Assembly (NCBI GenBank): GCA_937125455.1
Contig: CAKZLK010000057.1
Location: 1-64,000, forward strand
Origin: an uncultured Aequorivita sp.
GTDB taxonomy: Bacteria; Bacteroidota; Bacteroidia; Flavobacteriales; Flavobacteriaceae
Reading direction: 5' to 3'
DNA length: 64,000 nucleotides
A program made the position numbers and the translations under genes. Below are positions 27,052-35,136 of the stretch, piece by piece (the stretch's first letter is position 1; the number at the start of each line of letters is the position of its first letter). The notes beneath the pieces were generated by a model. It made no database searches. It was not told where the DNA came from and worked only from the letters and a program-made list of their open reading frames with translations.

Positions 27052-29814
27052 TTAAAGTCTTTTATCGCTTTCTCGGCGCTTGTCATACTTAATGTCACTA
27101 AGTACCGAAGATTTTATTCCAACAAAGAAATACCAAGCAGTGTTGATACTTCCAATGGGGGTCCAATTGAAACTCATCTGCCAACTTTCCAAGTCACGTT
27201 GGAAGCGGAACTGCGTAAGTGTAACCCCCTTGTTTTTAAAATCATAACCAGAGGAAACGCCAACGGTCCATCGCGGAGCAAGTTCCATATTGGTACTCAT
27301 CATAAACGATTGACTGGAAATTTCATTCTGTCGCTGGTTATTGCCATAAGTAATGGTATAGGCAAAGCGCACATCCCAAGGTATTTTGTAATTATACCAT
27401 TCTACGTTGGTTTTGTCACGATCTTCTTCGTCGTTATTTTTATAAATCTGACCATCATAAATATTGGAAGCCTCCCCAAAAAGGTCGTCTGGCCGCCCAC
27501 CGTTGCGGAAGGTTTCGTTGTCTATTCGGTCTGTATCTTTGCTTTGCGTTTCAAAATCCTTGCTGGAGAAGGAATAGTTGATGCTAATATTGGCATTGGT
27601 AAGCCGAAACAGGCTTCCGCCATTGTTAATATTGAAAACATCTATTTTGTTATTGTTGTTATCCAATGCATACGGATCCAAAGTACCACTGAAGTTGAAA
27701 TCTAACTTTTTCACAATAGGAATACTTCCATTGAATTGCAAAGGGCTCCATTTTAATGAATCGCCAGCCAAATTATATGCCGTGGAAAAGTTTAGGTTGT
27801 TTAACAATGTAACTTTTTTAGGATCAACGGCTGTTGTATCGCTGTCGCGTAATTTAGCTTCAAAGGTATTGCTGAGGGACATTCCAATGCTGCTGGAGTA
27901 TGTTTTGCTTGGCGGACCATAGAGTGTGTTTTCAAAGCGAGAATATTGCACTACATGTGCAGCTTCATCGGCCGTTTCAGGCACTATGAACTCATCATAA
28001 TATCTATCAAAAGCCGGGTTAATATTATAGCTGATGGACGGACGCATCACATGGCGTATGGCTTGAATTTTTTTATCCTTGCCAAAGTTGAAAAGTCCGT
28101 ACAGTGTAGTTCCTAAACTGGTTGAAAAGTTATAAGTACGATAACTTTCAAAACCTGAAACAGTGTCTTGAACAATACCGCCAAGACCACTGTTTATGGT
28201 TTCGTCATAGCGTTTACGCGTACTTTTTAATACCCAGGTTTCTCGATAGTTTGTTCCTGCTGACGCACTTAAATATTTAAGTATTTTAAAGTTTGTGGTG
28301 ATTGGAATATTATGCTGCGCTCCAATCTGTGCACTGTTGAACATTTCTGGCTTAAAGAAAAGCGAATCGGTTGTTTGGATTCTATTCTCTGCAGAAAGAT
28401 CGTATTGGAAATTTATGTTTTCAATGATTCCTTTTTTGGTGCCATCCTTAGGAGCGAAAGGGTAAACTCTAGAAACACTTGCATTCAGGTTTGGCAAGGA
28501 CATGGATATTTGCTGCGTATTTGTGTTTTGTGAATGCGTAGCCGCCACAGACAAATTTACCTGTGGATCGCCTTCAAAACTTTTGGAATAGGAAATAGAT
28601 GAGCTCAGAGTGTTCACCAAAGCACTGGCATTATTGGTCTGATTTATCGATTGGTTAAAATATTTGCTACTTCCCAAGTTTACGGAAGCCGAAAATCGCG
28701 AACTCGGATTGCTCTTGGCATCCTGCGTATGCGTCCAACGAATATTATAGATGGCACTTTCCTGAAAATTAGGGAAACCACGTTCTTCTTGAATAAGTCT
28801 TTCATAGCGGGCACTAAAATTACCGCGGTAGTTATATTTAACCACATATGTAGATTCTCCGCGCAAGGCATAACTTCCATTGGTATAGTAATCGCCAAGC
28901 AAGCTAAAATCTAGATAATCATTAATTGCAAAATAATAGCCACCATTCTGAAAGAAAAATCCACGGCTATTATTCTCACCAAAAGAGGGAATTATAAACC
29001 CCGAAGTCCGATCTTCCGTCAACGGAAAATAGGCAAAAGGAAGTCCTATGGGCGTTGGTACATCTGCAATGTACATATTGGTGAGTCCTGTTACAATTTT
29101 TTTCTTAGGAACAAACTTCGCTTTTCGGGTGTAAAAATAATATTCGGGATCGTCAATATTTTTTGAAGTGGTAAATTTAACATTCCGTAGATATACCACA
29201 GAATCGTTTACTTTTTTAGTCACTTCAGCAATAACACGAAAACCATTTTGTTCGGTTCGACTGTTATAAACAAGTGCTTTTTCACTATTAAAATTATACC
29301 GAATGGAATCAGGTTCTACTTTATTGTTTGCCTGCACAAAAACTGGTCGTTGACTGTAAACGCCAGCGCTATCAATTCCTTTAGCGTATACTTCGTTTTT
29401 ATTATAATCAAGAATTATTAAGCCCGCATCAATGCGCATATCACCATAAATAATATAGGCTTTGTTGTACATATATACCTTGTTCTCCTTTCTGTTAAGA
29501 AGTACATAGTCTTCACCGTAGTAGTCTACTATGTCGGTCAAGGTTTCCTTAGGAGGCTTTACGGAATCCGTTTTTACAGTATCCTGGGCTTGCTCATTAA
29601 TTTCATCAACAATCGGCTTTAGATTTACTGAAACGGAATCTTCTTTTGTGGTTTTCGGAATGTTGGCTTCATTCTTCGCCGGAATGTCCTGTGCATGCAA
29701 AACTGTGCTGCAAAGAAGCAGGAATGTTAAGAAGATTGTTAAGTAATGCCTGTTGGTCTGCAATGCTCTGATGCTATTATTTTGTAGATTTGGCTCAGTA
29801 TTTGAAACGGTCAA
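27052..29814 (-). CDS. lptD: Putative LPS-assembly protein LptD (Bacteroidota type)
   Basis: LptD forms the outer-membrane pore that inserts lipopolysaccharide on the cell surface. The 920-aa protein has an unusually extended N-terminus before the signal-like segment (YLTIFLTFLLLCSTVLHAQ). An OstA/LptA-like periplasmic jellyroll follows (about 95-240: DYYGEDYVLLNRKENKVYMY, MRIDAGLIILDYNKNEVYAKG). A large beta-barrel with PTPIGLPFAYFPLTEDRTSGFIIPS occupies the rest. The start is TTG at 29814; an in-frame stop lies 11 codons upstream and no ATG intervenes. It is divergent from the amidase gene. Confidence 0.85.
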   Translation of the reverse strand: MTVSNTEPNLQNNSIRALQTNRHYLTIFLTFLLLCSTVLHAQDIPAKNEANIPKTTKEDSVSVNLKPIVDEINEQAQDTVKTDSVKPPKETLTDIVDYYGEDYVLLNRKENKVYMYNKAYIIYGDMRIDAGLIILDYNKNEVYAKGIDSAGVYSQRPVFVQANNKVEPDSIRYNFNSEKALVYNSRTEQNGFRVIAEVTKKVNDSVVYLRNVKFTTSKNIDDPEYYFYTRKAKFVPKKKIVTGLTNMYIADVPTPIGLPFAYFPLTEDRTSGFIIPSFGENNSRGFFFQNGGYYFAINDYLDFSLLGDYYTNGSYALRGESTYVVKYNYRGNFSARYERLIQEERGFPNFQESAIYNIRWTHTQDAKSNPSSRFSASVNLGSSKYFNQSINQTNNASALVNTLSSSISYSKSFEGDPQVNLSVAATHSQNTNTQQISMSLPNLNASVSRVYPFAPKDGTKKGIIENINFQYDLSAENRIQTTDSLFFKPEMFNSAQIGAQHNIPITTNFKILKYLSASAGTNYRETWVLKSTRKRYDETINSGLGGIVQDTVSGFESYRTYNFSTSLGTTLYGLFNFGKDKKIQAIRHVMRPSISYNINPAFDRYYDEFIVPETADEAAHVVQYSRFENTLYGPPSKTYSSSIGMSLSNTFEAKLRDSDTTAVDPKKVTLLNNLNFSTAYNLAGDSLKWSPLQFNGSIPIVKKLDFNFSGTLDPYALDNNNNKIDVFNINNGGSLFRLTNANISINYSFSSKDFETQSKDTDRIDNETFRNGGRPDDLFGEASNIYDGQIYKNNDEEDRDKTNVEWYNYKIPWDVRFAYTITYGNNQRQNEISSQSFMMSTNMELAPRWTVGVSSGYDFKNKGVTLTQFRFQRDLESWQMSFNWTPIGSINTAWYFFVGIKSSVLSDIKYDKRRESDKRL

Positions 29815-29893
29815 AAATAAACATATTTTTTCGGGTACGTTTTTTTAATTCATTTTTTTAAAATATCAATTTTTAATAATCGTTAACAGGTAT

Positions 29894-31015
29894 ATGAAAA
29901 CGAAAAACTTTTCTTCTTTCGTATTAATAATATTTTTTTCATTATTCACTTTAACTGCATCAGCGGTTGAAAAACCTATAAAACCATTTGTAGTAGTTTT
30001 GGATGCCGGCCATGGTGGGCACGACACAGGAAACATTGGCAATGGCTATAAAGAATCTAATATAGCATTAAGTATTGTACTAAAGGTTGGTGCCGAACTT
30101 GAAAAAATTCCCAACGTAAAAGTTATTTATACGCGTAAAACAAATGTTTTTATCGAGTTGCGTGAGCGTGCGGCAATAGCAAATAGGGCAGATGCTGATC
30201 TTTTTGTTTCCGTGCATTGCAATGCCCACAGCAGTCAAGCTTATGGAACCGAAACCTTCGTATTGGGACTTCACAAAAGCCAAGCCAACTTTGAGGTTGC
30301 AAAAAAAGAGAATGAAGTAATTTATCTTGAAGATAATTACAAAGAAAAATATGGCGGTTTCGATCCCAATGCACCCGAATCTTTGATAGGAATGGTGCTT
30401 ATGCAGGAAGAGTACCTAGATCAAAGTATTCTTTTGGCAAGTTTGGTACAGAATAATATTGTTAATAATCTTAAGCAGAACGACCGCAGTGTAAAACAGG
30501 CTGGTTTTTGGGTGCTTCACAATACCTATATGCCGAGTGTGTTAATTGAAACAGGTTTTTTGACAAATAAAAAGGAGGGTGCATATTTAAATTCTGAAAA
30601 AGGACAAACAGATATGGCACGGGAAATAGGTAATGCCATTAAAACCTATATACGCAGCCTGTCTGTTGCAAACGAAAAGATCAAAGATCCCGAAGTAAAG
30701 GAACTGGAGGTTGAAAAAGCCATCGAAACGACCAGGGAAGACATCTATGATGATGTAATCTTTAAAGTACAATTGGCTGCCAGTAGTAGAAAACTTGATC
30801 CCAAACCCAGTAACTTCAAGGGCCTTAAAGATGTAGCACGAGACAAGGAGGAAGGACTTTTTAAATATTATTACGGGGAAACATCAGATTACAATAAAAT
30901 TCAGTTAATGAAAACCTTTGTACAGCAAAAAGGTTTTCCTTCGGCCTATATTGTAGCTTTTAAAAAAGGAAAAAAAGTTAATGTAGCGGAAGTGTTAAAA
31001 TCGAAAGCCAATTAG
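29894..31015 (+). CDS. N-acetylmuramoyl-L-alanine amidase (amidase_3)
   Basis: This zinc amidase cleaves the MurNAc-L-Ala bond during cell separation and wall turnover. A signal peptide (LIIFFSLFTLTASAVE) precedes the amidase_3 domain (about 31-255). Zinc ligands are in VVLDAGHGGHDTG and SVHCNAH, a Glu in GYKESNIALS, and the catalytic Glu in SVLIETGFLTN. The C-terminal region (290-373) looks like a SPOR-type domain (VIFKVQLAASSRKLD, ending FPSAYIVAFKKGKKV). It is divergent from lptD and 54 nt before the MCE gene, as in many Flavobacteria. Confidence 0.93.
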   Translation: MKTKNFSSFVLIIFFSLFTLTASAVEKPIKPFVVVLDAGHGGHDTGNIGNGYKESNIALSIVLKVGAELEKIPNVKVIYTRKTNVFIELRERAAIANRADADLFVSVHCNAHSSQAYGTETFVLGLHKSQANFEVAKKENEVIYLEDNYKEKYGGFDPNAPESLIGMVLMQEEYLDQSILLASLVQNNIVNNLKQNDRSVKQAGFWVLHNTYMPSVLIETGFLTNKKEGAYLNSEKGQTDMAREIGNAIKTYIRSLSVANEKIKDPEVKELEVEKAIETTREDIYDDVIFKVQLAASSRKLDPKPSNFKGLKDVARDKEEGLFKYYYGETSDYNKIQLMKTFVQQKGFPSAYIVAFKKGKKVNVAEVLKSKAN

Positions 31016-31039
31016 AGCGCTTTCTTTATATTTATCACT

Positions 31040-31047
31040 TAAATTTG
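31040..31047 (+). promoter_or_regulatory. Candidate -7 element of the MCE gene
   Basis: TAAATTTG matches TAnnTTTG exactly and lies 22 nt before the TTG start of the MCE gene. No clear -33 box is seen, because that position falls at the end of the amidase gene. Confidence 0.4.
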
Positions 31048-31069
31048 TTCAAAATCTAAAATAATACTC

Positions 31070-32020
31070 TTGAAACTAACAAAAGAAGTTAAAACTGGAA
31101 TTCTTGCCATTGGAGCCATTTTATTATTAATATTTGGTTACAGTTTTTTGAAAGGAACTAACCTTCTTGATAAAAACCGTGAATTTTATGTGAAATATGA
31201 CAATGTAGAAGGTTTGGCTCAAGCTGCGCCTGTTACAATTAATGGGCTTACCGTAGGTAAGGTTCAGGATATTTCCTTTGCCAATTCCAAAGGTGGTTTG
31301 ATTGTTAAATTTACGGTAGAAAAAGATTTCGATTTTTCCAAAAATAGTGTTGTTAGAATTTATAGCTCTGGTCTTATTGGCGGAAAAAACCTTGGAATTT
31401 TCCCTGAATATGACATAAACAACATTGCCAAAAGTGGCGACACTCTTCGTGGCGATGTGGAAGATGGAATGCTAACAGCGGTTTCAAAAGCCCTTGGCCC
31501 TTTAGAGAAAAAAGTTAATAATACCCTGGCGACCATTGATACGCTCTTGCTAAACGTAAACGCCATTGTTGATGAAAAAACACGTCAAAACTTAAAAGAA
31601 GCAATTGAAAATCTAAACAATACACTGAATTCATTTTCCGGAGTTTCTGAAAATTTGAACCAAATTCTTTCTAACAATACTGGAAAACTTGACAATACCT
31701 TTACAAACCTCGATAAAACTGCAGGGAATCTTTCAAAGTTAACTGATTCACTAGCGCAATTGGATACAGGAAAGCTTGTTGGGGATTTACAAAATGTTGT
31801 GGATAAAATGGATAAGATTGTATCTGGTGTAAACAATGGGGAAGGATCTATAGGAAAACTATTAAAAGACGACAAGCTTTACGAAAATCTAGAAGGTGCT
31901 TCAAAACAACTTGAACAACTTCTTCAAGACGTAAAACTAAACCCGAAACGCTATGTACATATTTCGGTTTTCGGGAAAAAGAGCAAAGAATACGAACCGC
32001 CTGCCAACCCAGAAGAATAA
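31070..32020 (+). CDS. MCE domain protein, MlaD-like
   Basis: MlaD-type proteins form periplasmic hexamers that carry phospholipid between the membranes with an ABC transporter. The 316-aa protein has one N-terminal anchor helix (GILAIGAILLLIFGYSFLKG), then the MCE core (about 38-115: YVKYDNVEGLAQAAPVTINGLTVGKV). A long helical region with heptad-like repeats follows (150-270: NLKEAIENLNNTLNSFSG). The start is TTG; no upstream ATG keeps the frame. The ABC permease and ATPase partners are not adjacent. The next gene begins 3 nt after the stop, pointing to an operon. Confidence 0.88.
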   Translation: MKLTKEVKTGILAIGAILLLIFGYSFLKGTNLLDKNREFYVKYDNVEGLAQAAPVTINGLTVGKVQDISFANSKGGLIVKFTVEKDFDFSKNSVVRIYSSGLIGGKNLGIFPEYDINNIAKSGDTLRGDVEDGMLTAVSKALGPLEKKVNNTLATIDTLLLNVNAIVDEKTRQNLKEAIENLNNTLNSFSGVSENLNQILSNNTGKLDNTFTNLDKTAGNLSKLTDSLAQLDTGKLVGDLQNVVDKMDKIVSGVNNGEGSIGKLLKDDKLYENLEGASKQLEQLLQDVKLNPKRYVHISVFGKKSKEYEPPANPEE

Positions 32021-32023
32021 ATC

Positions 32024-33355
32024 ATGCAGTACATTTCGAATATACTTTTCACAATTGCCCTTGCAGCGGGTATTGGCTATTTTACTATCAACATTCGTAA
32101 AATAATCCGAAACATAAAATTAGGACACGAAGTTGACGCTTCAGATAATACAGCCCAAAGATGGAGCAATGTAGTTCGCATTGCGCTCGGGCAATCAAAA
32201 ATGGTTGTTCGCCCCATTCCTGGGTTGCTTCACATCTTTGTTTACGTTGGTTTTGTTATTATCAATATTGAAGTGCTTGAAATTATCATAGACGGCATTT
32301 TCGGAACACACAGAGTTCTTTTTTCAATTCTTCCTGCTGGTTTATACAACTTTTTGATTGCTTCTTTTGAAATATTGGCACTACTGGTTTTGGTTGGTGT
32401 TATTCTTTTTTGGACACGAAGAAATATTCAAAAACTGCAACGCTTTTGGAAACCGGAAATGAAAGGCTGGCCAAAAAACGACGGGAACTATATCCTATAT
32501 TTTGAAATGGTACTCATGGTGCTTTTTCTTACTATGAATGCCGCCGATCAATCGCTTCAATCATTAGGCGTAGCGCATTATGTTGAGGCAGGATCATTTC
32601 CAATAAGCCAGTTTATTGCACCACTTTTTAACGGACTTTCCGAAGGAACACTAATCATCATAGAACGAGGAGCTTGGTGGCTGCATATTTTGGGAATACT
32701 TGTGTTTTTGAATTATCTATACTTTTCAAAGCATCTTCATATCATCTTGGCGTTTCCAAATGTTTATTTTGGAAAAGTGGTTCCAAAAGGAAAATTTAAA
32801 AACCTGGATTCGGTTACCAACGAAGTGAAAATGATGATGGATCCAAATGTAGATCCATTTGCCGCACCTGCGGAAGGAGCAGCAGACGCCCCTGCAAAAT
32901 TCGGCGCCAGCGATGTGATGGATTTAAGTCGAATCCAATTACTGAATGCTTACACGTGTACAGAATGTGGACGATGCACTAGTGAATGTCCCGCAAATAT
33001 TACAGGAAAAAAACTTTCGCCTCGAAAAATAATGATGGACACTCGTGACCGTTTGGAAGAAATAGGGGAGAACATCAATAAAAATGGTGAGTTTAAACCC
33101 GATGGAAAACAGCTTTTGGATGATTACATAACCAGAGAAGAACTTTGGGCTTGTACCACTTGTAATGCTTGTGTTGAAGCTTGCCCCGTAAGCATAGATC
33201 CTTTGAGTATTATTATGGATATGCGCCAGTATTTGGTAATGGAGCAATCTGCGGCGCCATCAGAGTTGAACGTTTCAATGACCAATATTGAAAACAATGG
33301 GGCGCCTTGGCCATACAATCAAATGGATAGATTAAACTGGGAAAATGAGAATTAG
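32024..33355 (+). CDS. Membrane (Fe-S)-binding oxidoreductase subunit, HdrE/NarI plus 4Fe-4S type
   Basis: The 443-aa protein combines about five N-terminal membrane helices (within residues 5-245, histidine-containing, reminiscent of haem b subunits such as NarI/HdrE) with a cytoplasmic dicluster ferredoxin domain. The clusters are CTECGRCTSECPANITGKK (about 312-330) and CTTCNACVEACPVS (about 377-390). It probably passes electrons between the quinone pool and a soluble partner; the CCG protein two genes downstream is the obvious candidate. Donor and acceptor are unknown. Confidence 0.82.
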   Translation: MQYISNILFTIALAAGIGYFTINIRKIIRNIKLGHEVDASDNTAQRWSNVVRIALGQSKMVVRPIPGLLHIFVYVGFVIINIEVLEIIIDGIFGTHRVLFSILPAGLYNFLIASFEILALLVLVGVILFWTRRNIQKLQRFWKPEMKGWPKNDGNYILYFEMVLMVLFLTMNAADQSLQSLGVAHYVEAGSFPISQFIAPLFNGLSEGTLIIIERGAWWLHILGILVFLNYLYFSKHLHIILAFPNVYFGKVVPKGKFKNLDSVTNEVKMMMDPNVDPFAAPAEGAADAPAKFGASDVMDLSRIQLLNAYTCTECGRCTSECPANITGKKLSPRKIMMDTRDRLEEIGENINKNGEFKPDGKQLLDDYITREELWACTTCNACVEACPVSIDPLSIIMDMRQYLVMEQSAAPSELNVSMTNIENNGAPWPYNQMDRLNWENEN

Positions 33356-33393
33356 TAATTAATTCATTTTTTTTGAATTAAAAACGAAATACA

Positions 33394-33828
33394 ATGAAGA
33401 AAGAAAAGGTAGAAAAAATGCTGCACGAGAAAGTAGAAAAGGGAAAACATGTTAGTCCAATTCTTCCTGAAGGAACAAAAAACTACTTAATCGATATCGA
33501 CGGAACAATCACCGATGACATTCCTAATGAGGAACCTGAGCGCATGGCAACTTGTAAACCATTTCCAGACGCTTTGAAAACACTGAATAAATGGTATGAT
33601 GAAGGTCACATAATCTGTTTTTTCACCTCTCGTACAGAAGCCCATCGCGAAGTAACCGAAAATTGGCTTAACAAACACGGTTTTAAATATCACAGTATGT
33701 TGATGGGAAAACCACGCGGTGGAAACTATCATTGGGTGGATAACCATTTGGTAAAAGCAACCCGTTACAAAGGAAAATTCACCGATTTGGTGGAAAAAGA
33801 AGTAACCATAGAAGTATTTGAAGATTAA
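33394..33828 (+). CDS. HAD-superfamily protein (small phosphatase-like)
   Basis: The 144-aa cytoplasmic protein has HAD motif I YLIDIDGTITDD (the two catalytic Asp) and motif II IICFFTSRTEAH. A late acidic/basic region (GNYHWVDNHLVKATRYKG) is where motifs III/IV would fall. Homologues in this phylum often carry the label phosphoheptose isomerase, but no SIS domain is present. It is placed between the two Fe-S redox genes, which suggests shared expression rather than a known biochemical link. Confidence 0.75.
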   Translation: MKKEKVEKMLHEKVEKGKHVSPILPEGTKNYLIDIDGTITDDIPNEEPERMATCKPFPDALKTLNKWYDEGHIICFFTSRTEAHREVTENWLNKHGFKYHSMLMGKPRGGNYHWVDNHLVKATRYKGKFTDLVEKEVTIEVFED

Positions 33829-33839
33829 AAATTTCATAG

Positions 33840-34631
33840 ATGAGTGAACAAATAAAAGTCCCAACAATGGCCGAATATATGGCCCAAGGCAAAAAGCCTG
33901 AAGTTTTATTTTGGGTAGGTTGTGCAGGGAGCTTTGACGACCGTGCAAAAAAAATAACCAAAGCCTTTGTGAGATTACTCAACAAAGCAAATATAGACTT
34001 CGCCGTTCTGGGAACTGAAGAAAGTTGTACAGGTGATCCCGCAAAAAGGGCAGGGAATGAGTTCCTGTTTCAAATGCAGGCAATGACAAATATTGAAGTG
34101 CTGAACGGTTATGAAATAAAAAAAATTGTAACTGCTTGTCCGCATTGCTTTAATACCATTAAAAACGAATATCCTGGACTTGGCGGTACGTATGAAGTTA
34201 TGCACCACACCCAATTTCTAAAATCCTTGATGGAAGAAGGGCGATTGAAAGTGGAAGGCGGAAAATTTAAAGGAAAACGAATTACTTTTCACGACCCCTG
34301 CTATTTGGGCAGAGCAAATGGTGAATATGAAGCTCCGCGACAACTGCTTCAAAAACTTGAAGTGGAATTGGTTGAAATGAAACGCTGCAAATCCCGTGGA
34401 CTTTGTTGCGGCGCTGGTGGCGCCCAAATGTTTAAGGAACCAGAAGCTGGAAATAAAGATATTAACGTGGAACGTACCGAAGAAGCTTTAGAGACTGCAC
34501 CTAAAATTATTGCTGCGGCTTGCCCGTTCTGCAATACTATGATGACCGATGGCGTTAAGGCTAAACACGCCGAAGATGATGTTCAAGTTTTGGACGTTGC
34601 AGAGATGATTGCAAATGCTGAAGATTTATAA
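33840..34631 (+). CDS. (Fe-S)-binding protein with CCG domains, HdrD/LldE-like
   Basis: The 263-aa soluble protein carries two cysteine-rich CCG-type modules. The first is around WVGCAGSFDDRA and ESCTGDPAKR, with TACPHCFNTIKNEY. The second has HDPCYLGRANGEYEAPR, CKSRGLCCGAGGAQMF and AACPFCNTMM. Such domains bind a noncubane [4Fe-4S] cluster in heterodisulfide reductase HdrB/HdrD and occur in lactate and glycolate oxidase subunits. With the membrane Fe-S protein upstream it forms an HdrE/HdrD-like split pair. The substrate is unknown. Confidence 0.83.
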   Translation: MSEQIKVPTMAEYMAQGKKPEVLFWVGCAGSFDDRAKKITKAFVRLLNKANIDFAVLGTEESCTGDPAKRAGNEFLFQMQAMTNIEVLNGYEIKKIVTACPHCFNTIKNEYPGLGGTYEVMHHTQFLKSLMEEGRLKVEGGKFKGKRITFHDPCYLGRANGEYEAPRQLLQKLEVELVEMKRCKSRGLCCGAGGAQMFKEPEAGNKDINVERTEEALETAPKIIAAACPFCNTMMTDGVKAKHAEDDVQVLDVAEMIANAEDL

Positions 34632-34634
34632 ATA

Positions 34635-35120
34635 ATGTTGATAGATTTTAAAAACCTGCCGGATGATTCCAGAGTATGGATATATCAGGCCAATAGAAAA
34701 TTAAGCGATGATGAAGTTGCTAAAATCACTGAATTATCAGAAGACTTCTTAACAAAATGGACAGCTCACGGCGCAGAGCTTGAAGCTGGTTTAGAGATTA
34801 AATATAACCGTTTTATCGTTATCGGACTCAATCAAGCCAATGCTTCGGCTTCTGGGTGTAGTATTGATGCTTCAGTGCATTTTATTCAATCACTTCAAGA
34901 AAAATTTGATGTGGATTTACTCGATAAAATGAATGTTACTTTCTATTCGGGTGAATATATTGCATACAAACCTTTGGCAGATTTCAGAAAAATGGCAAAG
35001 GATAAATCCGTTTCAAAAAATACCATTGTTTTTAATAACCTTATAAATACAAAAGCAGAATATCTTGAAAATTGGGAAGTTCCCGCCACGGAAAGTTGGC
35101 ACAATCGCTTTTTATCCTAA
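34635..35120 (+). CDS. Conserved hypothetical protein, 161 aa
   Basis: This is a soluble protein of a family widespread in Bacteroidota, beginning FKNLPDDSRVWIYQANRKLS and containing the signature ASASGCSIDASVHFIQSL. Homologues are sometimes labelled ABC transporter ATPase, yet no Walker A, Walker B or signature motif is present here, so that name is not supported. It starts 3 nt after the CCG gene and is probably part of its operon. The function is unknown. Confidence 0.7.
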   Translation: MLIDFKNLPDDSRVWIYQANRKLSDDEVAKITELSEDFLTKWTAHGAELEAGLEIKYNRFIVIGLNQANASASGCSIDASVHFIQSLQEKFDVDLLDKMNVTFYSGEYIAYKPLADFRKMAKDKSVSKNTIVFNNLINTKAEYLENWEVPATESWHNRFLS

Positions 35121-35136
35121 TACAATTTTCATTGTT

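Noticed and set aside
33394-33828. Phosphoheptose isomerase
   Set aside because: The sequence has HAD motifs (DIDGT) and no SIS fold.
34635-35120. ABC transporter ATPase
   Set aside because: The label is used for some homologues as I recall, but there is no Walker A, Walker B or signature motif.
35065-35136. Extended N-terminus of the GH3 fusion ORF
   Set aside because: It overlaps the upstream gene's coding end and would bury the signal peptide; ATG 35137 restores a normal signal peptide.
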